Shown one piece after another: positions 36,371 through 49,600 of a DNA stretch of 64,000 nucleotides; positions within the stretch are counted from its first letter, which is position 1; each line of letters begins with the position of its first letter. The stretch is taken from the NCBI GenBank assembly GCA_003342895.1, contig PTFA01000279.1:480274-544273 (forward strand), read 5' to 3'. Below the pieces are notes generated by a model. The model was not told the origin of the DNA. It saw only the letters and a list, made by a program, of their open reading frames with translations, and ran no database searches. The translations under genes and the position numbers were made by a program. The stretch is from Casuarius casuarius. Its lineage: Eukaryota; Chordata; Aves; Casuariiformes; Casuariidae.

Positions 36371-37010
36371 TTCCCCGCGCGGGAGGCTTCTCTCTCCTCG
36401 CGGCCGAGGGGTGTTGCCGCGGCTGGCGGGGCGGCGCCGCGGCTGGCGGGGCCGGCAGCGGCGCAGCCCCGACGGCGGAGCAGGGCTGTGCCCCATGGCT
36501 CTGGCGGCGGCCCGCGGGCGGGGGCTGCGCGCCTTCAGCCGCCTGCTGCCGCGGGGCCGGGTCGTGCTCGCCGCCCGCTGCTGCGCCGGTCTGAGCCCGC
36601 CCGGCGGCTACAGGGCCTGGCAGGAGCGGGCGACCCGCGACCCCGGCGGCTTCTGGTCCGAGGTGGCGCGGGGGGCGCTGCGCTGGGACAGCCCCTTCCA
36701 CACGGCGTGCGAGGCCGGCCCTGCTGGCGGCGCCGCCCGGTGGTTCCTCGGCGGCCGCCTCAACGTCTCCGGTAAGGCCGGCGCCGCCGGCATCCCCTCA
36801 GCCCCGGCGGCCGCTTCTCCGCCTCGCCGGGACGGGCCGCCGCGGGCCCGGGGCCGTCGGGGCCGCCCGGGTGGCTGTGGCGGTCGTGGCGGGGTCGGCC
36901 GTTGGGGCCGTTGGCGCCGCCCGGGGCTGCAGCAAGCTTCCCCACAGCCCGCCCCCGGCTGTCCTGTCAGCCGGAGACCGCCGCGGCGGCCCCGGGGGTT
37001 GTGCTTGGAC
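36300..37010 (+). promoter_or_regulatory. ACSS1: CpG island, ACSS1 promoter and exon 1
   Basis: This is very GC- and CpG-rich sequence around the first coding exon. A 20-bp tandem duplication (gccgcggctggcggggc core) lies at 36416-36435 and 36436-36455, about 40-80 bp upstream of the start codon, and contains GC-box-like ggcgggg cores. No TATA box is evident. The transcription start cannot be fixed from sequence. Confidence 0.75.
36495..36771 (+). CDS. ACSS1: ACSS1 exon 1: mitochondrial acetyl-CoA synthetase N-terminus
   Basis: This is the first coding exon (277 nt, 92 codons plus one base). The ATG at 36495 follows GCCCC and starts MALAAARGRGLRAFSRLLPR, an Arg-rich, acid-free stretch as expected for a mitochondrial targeting peptide. 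It continues to YRAWQERATRDPGGFWSEVA and ends WFLGGRLNVS, the conserved ACS N-terminal domain, at a GTAAGG donor. ACSS1 joins acetate, ATP and CoA to make acetyl-CoA plus AMP and PPi in the matrix. The eight exons found here (36495-60077) join in frame for 1282 nt, against about 689 residues in the human protein as I recall it, so the C-terminal third is outside the window. ACSS2, the cytosolic/nuclear paralogue, differs clearly in this region. The targeting peptide looks shorter than the human one. Confidence 0.92.
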
Positions 37011-40000
37011 TTTCCGGAAGGTTTGCCTCGCAGTATCTTGTGCTCAAGCCTCTCTTTGGGGGAAGAATGAGGAACTCGGTTCAGTAAAGCACTTCACTGG
37101 AGGATGGCTTTCAGTGCCAGCTGGGGAAAGTCTCAGCGGCGTTATGAAATACTCCAAACTGAGGAAAAAATCCGAAGCTGCAGATAACCCTAAATGGGCC
37201 CTGATAACCCTCACTCTGCCTTCTCCGGTGTAGGCATGCTTGTGTGGCATTCTCTGCTCAGACACTGTCCCTGAAATCACTTCTGCGGAAAATGTTATTA
37301 CAGCGAATACTTTTTCTGTGTTTAGAAACCGCGTAAAGGCTAGCGAAGCCCTTCTGAGACCTGGGGTGACTTTGTCAGCTGGGATGCTGTATGCACTCTC
37401 TTGACTTGCCTGTGCCACGCTTCACCCCAGGGGCCTCTCAGGCCACCCAGTGGGGTGCAGGGTGCTGCTTGGTCACTGCCCACCTCAGACGCAGCTGGCA
37501 GCCCTGTGATGCCAAGGACTCTGCAATGCCAGTGCAAAGGTGAACCAAGGGAGAATGGTACAAATCCCGCTGTTCATCTTTTACAGAGGAAGCTGCAGTC
37601 TTTTTTCTGTCTTAAATGAGAAACTGNTCTGGGTTGTTTCTTCCAACTTCATCACTTACATGAAGAAACAGAAGATATATTGTTTTGTTGTTTTGTTTAC
37701 AAGGCTGTGAAAGGCAAGAATATCCAAGTAAGGGAGAAATGTCCTGTGAGTGTGCTGAGTCCTGCTGTGAGCACATACAGCGTGAAGTGCCGGCATCCTG
37801 TTCAGAGGTCTTGCTCTTGCTTATTTGCCTTAGTCAGCACATGTGAGCCAAGGCGGTCATGTAATATGCTATTCGACCTGCATCAGGGAGGATCTAGGAA
37901 AGGCAGCGTTTCTTTAGGTGTTTGGGCTGAATTTTGCTATGTTCACAGTAATGCTGTTGCCATAGCCTATGTTGCAGTTCCTGCAGACAAGGGACAGGCA
38001 GATGAGGTGACACAAAGAACTGAAGTTGCCAGGCAGAAAGAGTTCAATTTCTGCAGGACCCAAGAACTATTTCAAACAGGCTAAACATGAAGGGAACTGG
38101 AGCCCAGGCAGTTCCCTCTGACAGTCCTAAATACCTCAGCTTCTTTCTGTCCCCATCTGCCCTGACGTCTTTTCTGCGTTGTGGCCCAGCTTCATCCACT
38201 GGGATGAAGTCCCAGCCCCTGTCTAGGGTATAACTTGGCGGTAAAGTCTTTAACAAGGAGGTATGGTTTTTAACTTCATCTCTCATTTCTGGGGAGAGTG
38301 CTTGAAACACTAGGCTGTTGTTCAGGAATGCAGAAACTGTATTTCAAAACAAAAGAGCAAACCCTCCTCAGGTCTTCCAAAGAACATAGCTGAGCATCTG
38401 CCCTCAAGGGAGGATTCCCAGCTGTGGAACCCAAATGAAGGAAGGTGTGTGCCTGGCCCTGATTCCAGCACCCAGGATCCAGAGAGAAGTGAGATTTTAG
38501 CTAGGCTTCTGTAACAAGACTTCAGTTATTCCTGCTGAGAGGAAGATCCTGGCTGAGCACAGAGACTTTTGGATCTGTTTCCTTTCTCTGGACAGTGGGG
38601 CCAGTACCTTGTTCTGGATCCCACATGGACCAAGTGTCTAAAATCCAGATATTGCTGGATTCCAGTGTTAGTTCATTTTTTGTGTCTGGTTCTTCTTCTG
38701 CAGGCACTAAATGCCACTACTGAAAGACAGATGCACTGAATTAAGAGGTTTTCCTGTTGCTGTTTTTTTTCTTTTAAAGCACCAAAAAGATGAGTAGCTT
38801 CATACTTGGCCACAGCTGAATGACTGGTTTTCTCCTAAAAGGCTCTAGTTTTGTCCCTTGATCCCTTGATTTGAACACTGACTGTGGAAACACGGAAACT
38901 CTTCAGGTCCCTGTTCCAGAACATCCTATATTCCCCTCTCCAGACATAGCTGGATTGTAGGCAACTGAGAAAAACTACTGCTCTTTGCTTGGAGAGACCT
39001 CACAGTAGCATTTGCAGGAAGTGTGAGATTTGGGCCGTGTGGGTTTATTGCAATATAGCTTCTTACCAGGAAAAGACCCCAACAACTTATTGCACTTCCC
39101 AGGCACCAGGTTCTCAAGAGCATGTCTCATCTAAATAGTTTCTATGTGCTTCTCCAAGCACTGTCAAGGAGGCAGGAAGGCATATGGAAAACCCATTACA
39201 GTGTAGCCATGAGGGGAAGGTCACTATGTTCTCTTCTGTAAAGTGAGTGAAAGGCACTTGTAAGAGCAGGAAGGAATTAATCGTATTTGGCCTTGATTCG
39301 CCTGTGAGTTCTTACTGAGCAAAGAGCTAAAGCTCACACTTGGCTCAGCTGGGGCTTACTGCAATACAGATTCTCACTCGAAGCTAGTACTGCTGCTCGT
39401 GAGGAAGAAATGTTGCTGGGGAAACGAATCCATGTTAATGTGATTTACTGGTAGTGTGGTGCAATACGTAAGGGTATTGCTACAATGAGCTTGGAGGTAG
39501 GAGTTGCTAAGGGTCCCACACCAAAATGCATCTAATTACCTATGAATAGATGAAAGAGTGCTTGTAGGAAACTGTGTAATAAATGTTTAAAGCATTCCTG
39601 ATGAGAGCATTTGACCTCCTGTATCATACTAAGATGACACGAGGAATTGTTTTACCTCCTTTATAATATTTCTGCAGGAATTTTCATTAAAAAGTAAAAG
39701 ACTTTAAACAACAAAAGAGCTCTTTTTTTTTCTCTTGTGAGATTATATTTTTGAGATTGATGGTTGTTCTCTAATAAAATAAGCTGAATTCTGAGGGAAT
39801 TCTACCTTCTGTCCACGTTTAGGGACTCATTCCCACCTTATGTGTAGTATTGTAATTCAGATTTGATCACAGAATAGCAGAAGCAGACTGTAGCAGGCTG
39901 TAGTTGGAGGGAGGGATGTACCTCCAGGAGGTAATTCAGCCTTCACATTTTAAGAGGTCAAGCACACAGTTTGAGACCTTTCTCAGATGTCTAGATGAGC

Positions 40001-40575
40001 CGGACTGATACCCTGTGTTGCTATCTGTATACACTTCCTGACTTCTTAGGCCTCCACTGCAATCTGTGAGTTTATGCTAGATCCCAAAGTTTTAGATATT
40101 TTCATTTAGGTGAGCGATTCAGCTCTCCCATTCTGCCTGTGGGGAAAAAAATGTTTTTCACGAGCTCTAACTAGAAAATTCNAATGACGCAATGCTAAAA
40201 ATGCAAATTAAGAGAGACAGTCTGTCAGATTTATGTAGCGAAATGTTCTTCTGGGGAGGACATCATCACGGACAATTCTTCTTGTCTTTGTGCTGTTGTG
40301 AGTAGGGAAGAGATTTTCTGCTGGTTTACGCACAGCTTCTTAGGGTGTCAGTGGAGCTGAACTGACTTGAGCTGGCCAAGGCCTCTTATGAGGTTGCCAT
40401 CTCTAAGGCAGCTGTACTGATTTAGTATAGTATGTTACTACGAATATGGTAAAGGACACCTTTTCCCAGTGTCATAAATGAGTGTGTGGCTAGCTAGCTA
40501 ACAGCTGATGTTTCATCTTATGCTTATTTGCCTTGCATATGATTGGGCTTTGTTTAAACCTCTGTTTTCTTACAG
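36772..40575 (+). other. ACSS1: ACSS1 intron 1
   Basis: This intron of about 3.8 kb runs from the GTAAGG donor to a 'tttcttacag' acceptor. The first part is still CpG island. The rest has ambiguous bases at 37627 and 40182 and no recognisable gene or repeat. Confidence 0.8.
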
Positions 40576-40672
40576 TGAATTGCTTGGATCAACATGTCCA
40601 AAAGTCTCCGGACAGAGTGGCTTTGATTTGGGAGAGAGATGAGCCTGGATCTGCAGTGCATGTTACATACAG
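40576..40672 (+). CDS. ACSS1: ACSS1 exon 2
   Basis: This 97-nt exon is entered in phase 1 and left in phase 2. It encodes VNCLDQHVQKSPDRVALIWE then RDEPGSAVHVTYR, nearly identical to the vertebrate ACSS1 segment following LNVS. This is the start of the large AMP-forming adenylate domain. The GTATGC donor is good. Confidence 0.95.
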
Positions 40673-43600
40673 GTATGCCAGCCACTCACAAAGCTTTATA
40701 ATGCCTGGCAACATTGTGGGACTGGGAAAAGAACGGCTTCTCTGAAATCCGATGTCCGTGAAACTCTGCTTTCTTCCAAGGTACTTCAGCACTTCAGACA
40801 TGCAGCCACAGCATTGCTGCTGGGTTGTTGTATCATAATGAGATAGCTGCTGAAAAATGGACTCATGTTCCCACCCAGAAATGATACTCTTACCTTGGAT
40901 TCTTCATGGGGAGGTCTTCCTGATCTTAGACACCTATGTAATAAATATATTGCAGGATAAGAGGTACAATGGATGTAAATAAGCGACAGTAGCTGAAAAT
41001 TGCAGATTCTGATCTGGCATCTTCTTCTGGTCATGGCTTTAATCAGGCCTGCCTGTGGTTGCTTTCTGTTTTAGTGGGAGCTTTCAGGACAGAAAGACGT
41101 TGTGCTTTCCCCTGCCTTATGTTCACATCTGCCAGTTAGTTTTGCTTGTAGGGGTGTCCATGGTAAAAGTTCGTGAGCAGCTTTCAGTTTCAGAACAGCA
41201 GCAAGTGTGTTGGTGCAAACAGCAGCTTGTGTTGTTGGTCAGTAGCATGGTGCTGAATCCTTGCTGGAGGGGATTTAAAGTTCCCTGTATTTATCTTTCC
41301 CATCCCCTGTGCACTTTAGAGCAACCTTAAGGCTGCTCTGAGTGATGCCAACTAGTGACTGCTGCTACAGGTGCTAGGGTTTGCTAGAAGATGGCAGCCT
41401 TCAAACATATTTCTCTCCTCCATGGTGTGTACCTTCAGTGATAAGACAGGCCTGCCTGCAAAAATGCCTTCTTCATTGCCATATTTCAGCCTGTGGACCT
41501 GGGAGTTGCAGTGACTTGAAGACAACTTGCCCACCCTAAAAGTTGAGCCCATCTTTGTGCAGCTGTGCAAAGACATGATACCTAGCAAACAAAAAGGAGA
41601 ATATCTAGGTGAAGGACAAGTTGGCAGCCTCGGTTTTCAAATTCTGAGAGCCATGTTCCTGTTTCTGCCTGATACTGATGGTACCTGTGGTGAGATGTGG
41701 CTGCATTCTGGTGATACATTTTATCAAGAGAATTTCCACAAAGTGGAAAAACAGATTACCTGGTTCTGCACATCTCAGTTAAGTCAGGAATAGCTGTGCT
41801 GAAAGCAGTGGTATAATATGGCTGTATGCAAGGAAAGAATCAAGTGTTTTGTCTTGAAATAACAGCCTCTTCTATGGACTTTGGGCTGCATTTTTAAAGG
41901 TTTTAAACTGGGCAGTAGGGTTTTCCAATGCATATGGGTACTGACCTCCCTTTGAAGCTGAGCTTCATTGAAAACTTTCTGCAGTAACATCTTGTTTTGT
42001 CTAGATGTTTTGTTGGGGGAAGTATATCAGAAATACAGATGGCACAGAAATTGTGATGCCAGTTCAGTAATCCTCAGTGAACCTTCTGCAGTAGGGTCAT
42101 CTCTGCATGTTAGCTTCAGTGCAGGACAGGCCCTGGGTGAAGGCTGGAGTCATGAAAGGGATGTTGGGTATCAGGAAGACCTAAACTCTGGTATCTGATC
42201 TCTGCTTCTGTGGCAGACAAAGCGTTATCCTATCTTTAGGATTTGGATGCATTGTCAATGGGACAAGAGCCTTTAGCTCATGTGCTAGGAAGGTAAACAC
42301 TTTAATTCGGTCATGTCATCACTGACGAGCCTTGAGGAAGATCCTGGAAGGTCAGTGTGGACATGTCTAGGGCTTAAGTGCTAGGGAGTACAGTGCACCC
42401 ATTCGCTCCATTATCTGCTCTGCAAAGCTGGCTGGTGTGAGCATTTTCTTCATATTGATCAACCTTGTGAGGCATGAGGAAAGATAAAGCTGCTGGTGTG
42501 GATACTCTCCCCACTCCTCTGGGGAGCTGTCAGTGGCAAGCAAACAGCAGAGTGTTGGCCCTGTTCCCACCAGAGCCTGCAAAGGAAGCAAGCTGCTATG
42601 CAGGAAAAGGGCTGGAATTGCTTCTTCCTCAAGGATATGTGCTTGATCATTTGGCAGAAAGGCCTCCTCCATGCACTAGCTAGAAATGCAGCAGGGTTTG
42701 AAAGTGCTGCCCCAGCTTACTCAGTCTCAGGAGAAGTAAGAGCCTCTGTTTGCCTCTGCTACCCCACTAACTGCCTGTCTTGCAGTGGACAAAGAGCTGG
42801 TGAGGCTGTGCTGTGAGTCCTGCTGCAGTCATGCGTGACTGTCAGCCAGGCAGGTTGTGTTTATATGACTGGGTTTAAGTGCTGCTTCCCAGAAAGAGAG
42901 TTCTAACATCACCTTATTGGCAAAGATACAAAAAGCAGTGGGCAGAATCTTTCAGCTTTGCTTGAATGGTTATTGCTGCTCTTACCAGCTCACCTGTAAT
43001 AAGTACATATCTTCTTATAAAAGCCTCTGCTATAAAACTGAATTGCCTCTTTGGAAAATCCTCCCCACTCCTTCCCATTTGCCTGGCAGCCCAGGGTTGC
43101 CCAAGAGAGAGGCACTAACCTGCTGCAGGGCTCCTGGCTCCTAGGGCAGCCTCAGCACCTCTCTCCTGAAGCAGGGAGGATGGGTTAGCAGTTTTCACCA
43201 TGTATGTTTGATGTAGCCCAGACATTGGAGCCATGGTTAAGTGGCACGAGAGCATCAGGCTGCTCAAGTCACTGGTTCACACCTTTTCTCAAATGATCTC
43301 TTTCAGTACTGAGGTTTGTCCTGTCTCTCCAGCCAATGCAACTCAGCCTTTTGGGAAAAAAAGTTCTCTGGCCCCTCTTGTGCTTTTTTTTTTTTCCCCT
43401 AGGAATTTCATTTTCTGTCAAGTAGAAATTCAGCTAAATTTCAAATTGTCTCCAGTTTTGAATGAGAAGGCAGGAGAACTGTTTTTTTAGTGCTCTGCAG
43501 CAACAGGTCATGCCACTGTCCTGAGCTTTGGTTGCTGCAGCCTGCAAAGTGGGGAGGGATCATGCCAACCTTTGGCTCCCTGGAGGCCAAAACACTGGCA

Positions 43601-46600
43601 TCATCATCATTGGCGGGGCACTGGTAGATAAAACAGTAGATAACCTGAAGGAGTGTTCTGCTGTCAGTGGCCAGCTGAATTTGTTGGTGGAAGTGTCCAA
43701 CCCAGCTCTGAGTGTTTTGTCCTGTTCTGTGGATGTTGTCAGGGTCTGAAAGCCTTGAAACCCTGCAGGGGAATTCCCTGAGATGTTGCTGAGCCTAGGT
43801 TTTAGTGTGCTTCATTATCAATTGGGTACATAAGCAGACAGTTCGTGGCTGGAGCTGTTGGGTTACAGCCCCTATAAACCCAGCAGTAGGGAAGGTTAAA
43901 GGCAGCAGGTGAAATTGCAGCAGAACTCCCCCTGACTGCAGTGGGGTTATTTATTCTCTTCATCAGTCCCTTGTTTACCACAGCCTGCATGGCTTAGCCA
44001 CCTGCGAACAAGTGTTACCTAGCACTGCAAAATCCTGTGTACAGAAGCCCAGAGGAGCGAACTAATGATGCATGCATGGTAAATATCCTGCTAATTGGCT
44101 GAATCTCTCTGTCAGCTGTCAGGATGGGTCACAACTTTGTCAGACTGTTCAAGAGCAGGCGACACATCAGGGTGCAAAGGAATTGCACTAGCACAGAAAC
44201 AGGGCAAGAGTCCCTCTCAGAGGGAGAGCTGGGCTGCGGATACAGACTGAACTAGTCGTCTGAAGAAGATGCGGCTTTATGGAAAGGGATATTGCCAATG
44301 GGAGCCATGCAAAGAAGACTTAGGCAGCAGTAGGCATGAGCTAAGCTGTTTTCGAGAAGAGTTTCAGGCTGGGTATCAGCAGAAGGGTTTTAATTTACAA
44401 AGAAGCTCACTGTGGTGCAGAAAAGCTTGTGGGAGAGGGAACGTTCAAAATGCGAAGTACAAGTTAAGGAAAGGAAAGCAGAAGCTAAGGGGCCAGGAAC
44501 TGGGATCCAGAGTAGCTTTTCAACATGTGAGGATGAGACGTGCAGAAGGGTAATGGGTGAGCACCTTTGTTAGCCATGATACAGCTTCCTCTGTGGTTTC
44601 CTCTTTCCTCTGGTGGTTTCCCAGCCAGAGCTGAAACAGTTGAGATTGTATCAGAGATTGCAGCAGAGATGGCAGTTCTGAAGCCATGTGGGTACTTGTA
44701 GGTTGTGTAATGTGAAAGGTTTCTCAGTGACAGCAAGCTGTTACCCATCTTTCCAGTGTTGGCTTCCTAAGGTGAACTCACAAATAAATCTAGCCAAGGC
44801 TTATAGGCCTACCCCATCCAAGGCAGCTCTGGGGACTTTTCACTTCTTCACCTGAAAATGTTTGCAAGGGCTTGTCCTCGCCTTGGCTTCAGGATGTCTG
44901 AAGAAAGGCTGGAGGATTGTGGGAGTGGATTTCTTGGCTTAGCAATTGAACCTATTGTTAAAAATATCATATTGAACCCTATTTTTTTCAATTATTCTCA
45001 CTAAAATGGAAAAACGTTGAGGTGAAAAAAAATGTATGTTTTCTCTATTTAGCAAGAAGTGAGGAAAATGGAGGGCTAAACTGAGGGACTGTTCATGGAA
45101 GCTGGTGACTAGGTTTGTGCGTTATCCTTGTGGCTGGAGCACTGATGCCGGAAGGAGAGATGGGGTCTGAATACCTACTGTGTTCCAGAGGATGTGAGCC
45201 AGCGTCTTGAGCAATAGTGCCCTTGGCTCTGTTGATATGAGGTATGGAGACAGGCTTTGATCTTGGCTGTTTCTTAGTGTCTCATGTAGAGCAACAGCTA
45301 GGAAATCAGATGAGGGTGCTAGGCTCAGAGATGCCCAGATCTGGGGTGTTCTTTTTTTTTTTTTTAAATAACTAGTTGGTGCAATTGATCTGAATTTTCA
45401 AATAGTTTCAGCCTGATCTAGACTTTGTTTCCAGGAAATAAACTGTTCGCTGCAAGAAGTACTCAACCCAGTTTTAGTGCTGAGACAGCAGAAAACATGG
45501 TTTGTGCTGAAGGTATTTAATTAAAAGCATACTGTTAAAGCCCATATAAAGCATTAAATGAATTAGCAAAATATCTAGAAACACTGCAGAAGGCTGTTTC
45601 CTGAAGAAGGTTTTGATCCATTTTTTTTCATGTGAAAAGAACTGTCTTCCTTTGTTCAGAAAGCTGCAGGCTGTCTCACTGCGGTGAAAGATAATATCAG
45701 AGTTCTTAGAAAAAATGTTTCCGTCAAGCATCTCTAAAATGCCTCAGAGAACGGCCATTTGTTGGTTTTATAGGAGTCTCTGTTCCAGACATTGAATGAT
45801 GGGCTTCGGAAACACAGGCACCACTATATCTGGTAAGGGAGCTGGGAGAAATATGATCTGGTAGTTTCTGAATGGAGATGTCATAAAGATAGGGAGAGAA
45901 GCACTGTATCTATTAGATTATGGCTTAAACAGAAATATTGGCCTGAACAGTGATTTGCTGGTTTTGCTGAAGGGCCAGCCATGCAGCCCTTGTGCTTATA
46001 AGTGATGCTGTGATAGCTGAGGAAAAACCTGTATAAAATGTGATCAGTCCGTAGAATGGAGCAGTGTTAGCACTTAGAATCTTGTTCATGGGCAAAAAGA
46101 GCACAATCTACCTATATAAAGGCAAAAATTTATTCTTAGTACAATTGAAATCTTAACAGTCTAATCATTATTAGTCCAGATTAATCATTATTAGTCCAGA
46201 TCTACTTAGAAAGAATAATAAATAGTTAAAATTGTTTTACACACACTTTTTAGTTACTACACCTTTTCCTGGTGTTATGCTCATCCTTCCACTGCTCCTT
46301 TGGGTTCTAGGGCTGGTTGTTTCCTTCTAATGTTAGTGGGGCTTTATGCTGCATCATCAGCTTTTGGAGTCCTTTGCTGGTAGGAATATGATGTTCATGC
46401 TGATGGTTTCTCCTCCATCACTCTTGGACCCACTTGGGGTAATTTTTATATGTTTGCTACCATGCTTTTACACCTTGCTCTTTCTTCATTGGTCTGCAGA
46501 TCCACGTTACATCCAAATTTACTATATATGGTAGCTTTTACATATGTTAGGTCCTATTTCTTTGTTCTCTTTGTTATCCCTAACACCAATTTTGTCTAGC

Positions 46601-49600
46601 TCCAGGTCTGCATTTCTTTAACTGACTTCAGGTGAGTTGATTATAGCATGAGGTCTCCAGTGCCCCATCTCTTGTCATCCCATGTTTTTGTCTCCAATTC
46701 TCAGGGCCCCCGTTATCAACCAGGCTTCTATTTTTCTATATACATCCTTATATTAGAGTCATAAAACCATGATGGTACCATAGAAAGATAAACAATAGTA
46801 AAACAGATTAGTTATAGCCACTTGGTCAATTAGAAAAATTGCTGTTACAGCTAAACCAAGTGAAACAAAGCTGTAGATAGGTCAAGAAAGGTTCAGGCAG
46901 AGCAAGCCTAAAAAACTTCATTCCTGAGGCCTTGAAAACTCGGTGCAAAGCCTGTGACCTGTTCCTAGCAAAGGCAATACTGTATTACAGGACTATAGGG
47001 TAACAACAGGAGCAGACTGCTTTTCATGGAAGAAGATCGTTACTCAGCAGCTTGTAACATGAAATGGCTATGTGAAGGGCTTGTTCCAAAGCTTATGGAA
47101 ATGAGTGGGCAATGGATCAGGAGTGGCCCAAGACAGCAAACCCAAGACTAGCTCTGCAATGGGGTAGACTTATGTGCAATCCAGCTTCTTTCTGCTGATG
47201 TTCCTGGTGGTGCTTATGGAGGGCTGGCTCTGTTTGTAATGCTCTTGTGCATGGCATTTACGGCCTATCATTGTGTCTCCTACACCTTTGGCAGGTGTGT
47301 CACTGGGTTAAGACCGTGTTTCCCTCTGAGTTTGGAGATGCTCAGTTGGAGTGGGTAAATTAGACCCATCTGTGCAGAGGTAGAGTGAGACCAGAGTTGA
47401 CATGGATCTGTTTGACATACTGCCATTTCCTAGTTTGTTTTGGCTGTTTGCTTTTTGCCTGATTGCATTCATGTGAAATCCATATTTGGCAGCTATTTCC
47501 CTTCATACCTACAGTACAAAGAATGGATCAGACTTCTTGTCCATATTTTTAGTTGAAAGGTACTTTTTTCTGAAAGCAAGTTCAGAGTCTCCTCCACTTG
47601 TCATTATTTTTACATTCTCTGCCTGTGTTCATTAACACATCAGCCATGTCCCTGGCTTTGCTACTATGTCCCATATCTATGCTTTGTTTTAAAAGATCCC
47701 TTTGTAGTAATGCAAGCCTCTTGGGTCCAACTGGTTGCTGGTTCCCCATTTCTCAGTTCTACCCTGATACTTTATCCACTAAAGTGGTCCCTGTATGGAG
47801 TCCCACTGCTCAGCTCGTTCCATTTACCCTCACCCTTTAAAATCTGTTTTGCAGAGGGGCTGTGATCTGTTGTGCATTAACTGACTTTGCAGTTTCTCAG
47901 CTTTCTGTGGTCAGAAAGGCTGGACACTTCCTTTATTTCCAGCACATTTCCTTCTCCAGCAGCTGCTCCACTGAGATCCTCCTGTTTCCCATCAAGCTTG
48001 CATTCAGGAAGCCAGCTGTCCCTGGGGCGCTCAGTATGCCCAGTCCCTCTGTCAGTCCCAGGTGGTTCTCTTCTCCATTTCTGCAGAACATAATGCCCTG
48101 GTCGGCACAGTCTGCTTCGGTGAGTGAATTGAAATTGTTTGCAAGTGCAGGCAGGTGGCAGGACTTTCAGCATTGCTTTGGATTTTGCCTTTCTCTCTCT
48201 TCTTGTGGTTTGGAGAAGCAGTATGTGTCTGCTCCAAGCCTCTAGCCAGCCAAGCTCTATCCTTTACTGGAAAGGCTAAGGCCTTTCAGGGTTTTTTACT
48301 CTAAACCTGCTTCTTCTACCCTTCCTTTGTGCCCCATGCTTCAGCGCAGGAACAACCCAAATGAAGATGCTTTGGTTATCACTGTCCTACAGGCTCCAGG
48401 GTGACAGTGTCCAGCTCTGTTCAGTCTCTGGTGTATGTTTGTGGTAGATGAGCCTTGCTTCTGACACAACATGCTTTTGGGTGTGGGCGGGAGGGAGATC
48501 CCTTCTTGTGCAAAGGGTGCCTGTGTTAGGTGGCATTGCCACAGTTTTTCTGCAGAGGGCTGGGCAGCACAGGGTTTCAGGCCATCCAAATTGCTCATTG
48601 CTCTTTTAACCTTGCATGATGGAGTGATGGCAATGCCAAGTTTAGCATCTGTTGTAGGCGGGGAGGATGCAGTTCTACAGAGCAAGCAAGGAGTGCGATG
48701 GGTCTGTCTCACCCAGTTCTGTGTGACAGTGAGGTGTTCGGTCAAACCTGCGGGCTGAGGCAGCATCCCTGCAGGATGCTTATGTCATCCTGAGACAGGC
48801 ACCTAGGTTAAGTCCTGGAAATGCTAAACTGCTGGTGTGTACTCATCACCTGTCTGTTAGCAAACAGTATGGAAAGGAGTAAGTGAGTCAAGGATGGGAC
48901 TCTTGACACAGCATTTCTACTAACTCCTTTTCTTGATCTGGAGAGGAAATGTGTGTTGCTGCTATGGGAGCCAGAAGACATACCTGGTGCTCAGGGATTT
49001 GTGGATTTCTTTGACGAAGATCTTGGCTTCACTTTCCCTATTGGCCCCTTCACCTTTTTGTCCACTCCCTCATGTTCTCCACCTCCAAGGGAGCAGAGCA
49101 GAGCATGACCTTCCCATCTGGGTCTTTCGGAGCACAAGGGAGAAGGCAAAGCAAATAGATCTGGGGATAAATACTTGGGCACATGTAACGACTCCTTATT
49201 GTTTATCAGCATGCTCACACATTCTCATTAAGCAAGTGTTAAATTGGAGTTAATGATAAAAACTGGTGGAGGCTTCTGCTATCAGTATTACTGAGTCTTA
49301 ACTAAGCAAGTGAACCACCGAGTTGTTCAGAAAGGACACGCTAGCCAGAGGTCTCTTGGCATTTCTGTTCAAGAGACGTGATTGCAGGTCTAAAAGCACT
49401 CACATATTTTTCCATTTAGGACAAGAAGCAAAAACAAATGTGGGAATTCATTATTGTAGGGAGTTGTTCAGTTCATGAACTTCATAAAAGTAAGCAAAAA
49501 ATATAGCTAACAGACTGCATATTTATTTAGATAGTAAGAATATGCACTACTGTGTTTATAAAACACTTGGAAAGAGGTATTAAATGTTGTGCTTTAGAGA

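Noticed and set aside
35835..36701. 288-codon minus-strand open frame opposite ACSS1 exon 1
   Set aside because: It is generated by the ~50-bp minisatellite and the GC-rich antisense of a real exon. The peptide shows only the repeat's periodicity.
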